A stretch of 64,000 nucleotides of DNA. It comes from Mesoterricola sediminis (GTDB lineage Bacteria > Acidobacteriota > Holophagae > Holophagales > Holophagaceae). This document shows positions 62,097 through 64,000 of this stretch, in pieces. The notes beneath the pieces are model-generated. The model searched no databases and was not told the origin of the DNA. It saw only the letters and a list, made by a program, of their open reading frames with translations. A program made the position numbers and the translations under genes. The DNA lies in assembly GCF_030295425.1 (NCBI RefSeq), contig NZ_AP027081.1, positions 930,001 through 994,000 of the forward strand, given 5' to 3'. Every line of letters starts with the position of its first letter. Position 1 is the first letter of the stretch.

Positions 62097-63064
62097 GCGC
62101 CGCCTACGCGACCCGGGAAGGGCGGGGGGCCTTCGTGCGCATGGACTTCAACGAGGGGCCGCCCCCGCCGGCCCCGCTCCTGGCCGCGGACCTGGCCGGC
62201 GCCCTCGCGATGTACCCCGAGTACGGGCCCCTGAAAGAGGCGGCCGCCCGGGCCTGGGGCGTGGACCCCGCCCGCATCGTCCCGGTGAACGGGGCCGACG
62301 AGGGGATCTTCCTCGCCCTCCGCCTCCTGGGCGGGGGCGGGCTGGCCCTCCCCGTCCCGGCCTTCTCCATGTACCGCGTCTACGCGGACCAGCTGGGGAT
62401 CCCCGTCGCCGAGGCGCCCATGGGGCCGGACTTCGAGGTGGACGTGGACGCGCTGCTGGCCGCGCCCGGCTCCGTCGTCGCCCTCACCACGCCCAACAAC
62501 CCCACGGGCCGGGCCCTGCCCGCCGGGGCCGTCGAACGGGTCCTGGCCCAGGGGCGGACCGTGCTCCTGGACGAGACCTACGGCGCCTTCTGCGGCCAGG
62601 ACTTCGCGCCGCTGCTCGAGCGCTGGCCCAACCTGGTCCTCCTGCGCACCCTCAGCAAGGCCTACGGCGTGCCGGGGCTGCGCTGCGGGTTCATCCTGGC
62701 TTCCCCGGCGCGCGCCGGCGAGCTGGACGCCCTGCGCTCCCCCTTCAACGTGAACGCCGCGGCGGTGGTGCTGGGGGCGCGGCTCCTCGCGGAGGACCGC
62801 ACCTTCCCGGACCGCGTGGCGGGGGCCGTGGCGGCCCGGGCCCGGGTCCAGGACGGCCTCCGCGCCGCCGGCTACGCCACCTTCCCCTCCGACGCCCACT
62901 TCTTCCTGGCCCGCCTGGAGCCCGGCGCCGCCGGGCGCCTCGCCGCGGCCGGGATCCTCATCAAGGACTACCCCGCCCTGGGCGAGGGCATGGTCCGCAT
63001 CAGCGTCCCCGGTCCCGCCGAGGCCGAGGCCTTCGAAGCCGCCTTCCTGAAAGGACGCCCATGA
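62093..63064 (+). CDS. hisC: Histidinol-phosphate aminotransferase
   Basis: A 323-residue fold-type-I PLP enzyme converting imidazole-acetol phosphate and glutamate to histidinol phosphate. It has the substrate-side block FVRMDFNEGPPPP and VNGADEGIFLAL. The motif TTPNNPTG is near 132-139. The PLP lysine is Lys189 in LRTLSKAYGVPGLRCGF. It is somewhat shorter than typical HisC (about 350). The GTG start overlaps the hisG stop in GTGA. Confidence 0.93.
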   Translation: MSAAYATREGRGAFVRMDFNEGPPPPAPLLAADLAGALAMYPEYGPLKEAAARAWGVDPARIVPVNGADEGIFLALRLLGGGGLALPVPAFSMYRVYADQLGIPVAEAPMGPDFEVDVDALLAAPGSVVALTTPNNPTGRALPAGAVERVLAQGRTVLLDETYGAFCGQDFAPLLERWPNLVLLRTLSKAYGVPGLRCGFILASPARAGELDALRSPFNVNAAAVVLGARLLAEDRTFPDRVAGAVAARARVQDGLRAAGYATFPSDAHFFLARLEPGAAGRLAAAGILIKDYPALGEGMVRISVPGPAEAEAFEAAFLKGRP

Positions 63065-63621
63065 CCGCCTTCGAGCGCATCACCCGCGAGACCCGGATCT
63101 CCGTCGAGCTGGGCCGGCCCGGTCCGGTCGAGACCTCCGTCCCCATGCTCACCCACTTCCTGGACCAGCTGAACCTCTACGGCGGGCTCGACCTCAGCCT
63201 CTCGGCCGAGGACCTCATGCCCCTGGGCGACGGCCACCACCTGGCCGAGGACGTGGCCATCGCCCTGGGCCGGGCCCTGGACAGGGACCTGGGCGACCGC
63301 TCCGGCCGCGCCCGGTACGGCCAGCGCCTGCTGCCCATGGACGAGGCCCTGGCCACGGTCGCGGTGGACATCGGGGGCCGGCCCTACCCCGTGGTGGACA
63401 TCCCGTTCCCCGCCGCGGCCCTGGGCGGCCTCGCCACCGAGAACATCGTCCACTTCTTCCGCACCCTGGCGCTGGAGGCCCGGTTCACCCTGCACGTGAA
63501 GGTGACCGGCGAGAACGCACACCACATGGCGGAGGCCGCCTTCAAGGGGGTCGGCCTGGCCCTCCGGGAGGCGCTGGGCTCCGCGTCGGGGCTCATGAGC
63601 ACCAAGGGGGTGCTGCGGTGA
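63061..63621 (+). CDS. hisB: Imidazoleglycerol-phosphate dehydratase
   Basis: A 186-residue manganese enzyme that dehydrates imidazoleglycerol phosphate. Metal ligands lie in the two His-rich repeats: MLTHFLDQLN and GDGHHLAEDVAIALG in the first half, then NIVHFFRTLAL and NAHHMAEAAFKG in the second. It is the monofunctional form without the phosphatase domain. Start and stop overlap hisC (ATGA) and hisH (GTGA). Confidence 0.94.
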   Translation: MTAFERITRETRISVELGRPGPVETSVPMLTHFLDQLNLYGGLDLSLSAEDLMPLGDGHHLAEDVAIALGRALDRDLGDRSGRARYGQRLLPMDEALATVAVDIGGRPYPVVDIPFPAAALGGLATENIVHFFRTLALEARFTLHVKVTGENAHHMAEAAFKGVGLALREALGSASGLMSTKGVLR

Positions 63622-64000
63622 TCGGCATCGTGGATTACGGCTGCGGCAACCTGCGCAGCCTCGAGAACGCCCTGGAAGCCCTGGCCCTCCCCCATCGGCG
63701 GGTCTCCACCCCCGGCGGGGTCCTGGAGGCGGGCCGCCTCATCCTCCCCGGCGTGGGCCACTTCGGCCACGCCGGCCGGGAGCTGCGGGCCCGCGGGCTG
63801 GAGGCGCCGCTGCGGGAGCGCGCGGCCATGGGGAGGCCCCTGCTGGGCATCTGCCTGGGCATGCAGCTCCTGTTCGAGGGTTCGGACGAGGCCCCCGACG
63901 TGCCCGGCCTGGCCCTGGTGGCGGGCCGGTGCGGGGCCTTCGACGCGCCGGGCCTCAAGGTGCCGCACATGGGCTGGAGCGCGGTGGACTTCGGCGACCG
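63618..64000 (+). CDS. hisH: Imidazole glycerol phosphate synthase, glutaminase subunit (3' end cut)
   Basis: About 127 residues are visible from a GTG start that overlaps the hisB stop. It opens with IGIVDYGCGNLRSLENAL. RLILPGVGHFG gives the oxyanion region, and GICLGMQLLFEGS carries nucleophile Cys79 of the class I glutamine amidotransferase. It makes ammonia for HisF. The catalytic His and Glu lie beyond the window; hisA and hisF probably follow. Confidence 0.93.
   Translation, partial: MIGIVDYGCGNLRSLENALEALALPHRRVSTPGGVLEAGRLILPGVGHFGHAGRELRARGLEAPLRERAAMGRPLLGICLGMQLLFEGSDEAPDVPGLALVAGRCGAFDAPGLKVPHMGWSAVDFGD

Overview
The window is very GC-rich chromosomal DNA with dense coding, many 4-base ATGA/GTGA start-stop overlaps, GTG and TTG starts, and outer-membrane genes (TonB-dependent receptor, FadL, maltoporin). 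Together with Alternative Complex III, a DUF5117-type metalloprotease and a carboxypeptidase-regulatory-like TonB receptor, this suggests a Gram-negative acidobacterium, probably near the Holophagae (Geothrix/Mesoterricola type). That assignment is inferred from gene content and composition only. I see no rRNA, tRNA, insertion sequence, prophage or CRISPR array.

Layout. 1-3.1 kb: a cut SRPBCC gene, acetate kinase and an MscS channel (minus), then a DUF2795 gene (plus). 3.1-11.5 kb (minus): outer-membrane protein, TonB receptor, second outer-membrane protein, zinc metalloprotease, YHS-like Cys protein. Upstream of these, 11.6-16.2 kb carries a Ser/Thr kinase translationally coupled to a MocR-type regulator whose PLP-anchoring lysine is arginine. 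16.4-19.1 kb: a small Cys-rich secreted protein, a triple-BON protein and a type II NADH dehydrogenase (plus).

19.0-31.9 kb is one tightly overlapping minus-strand respiratory operon: actA, a 53-codon gene, actB, actC, a fused actD-actE, actF, a cytochrome c, SCO, caa3-type oxidase subunits I, III, IV and II, and ctaB. With the convergent NDH-2 it describes a chain running NADH to quinone to Alternative Complex III to caa3 oxidase.

32.2-53.6 kb is a maltodextrin/starch locus. The minus-strand run goes from an alpha-glucosidase through maltoporin, a lipoprotein amylase, MalK, MalE, MalF, MalG, a free CBM41 protein, a secreted amylase, alpha-glucan phosphorylase and a lipoprotein pullulanase to a propeller-type sensor histidine kinase. 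Divergent from it are glucokinase and a LacI regulator. The 324-base divergent region holds a TTGACA promoter and two AACCGGTT palindromes. Polymer is cut outside or in the periplasm, imported by LamB and MalEFGK, then hydrolysed, phosphorolysed and phosphorylated.

53.6-60.9 kb: two secreted proteins of unknown function, a Lys/Cys hexapeptide-repeat protein, a TPR-glycosyltransferase-like protein, and a lipase lipoprotein followed by FadL. 60.9-64 kb: a his operon (hisG-hisC-hisB-hisH, hisH cut by the window end) preceded by a leader with a His-rich leader peptide, an alternative hairpin and a terminator just before hisG. This is the clearest new regulatory element in the window.
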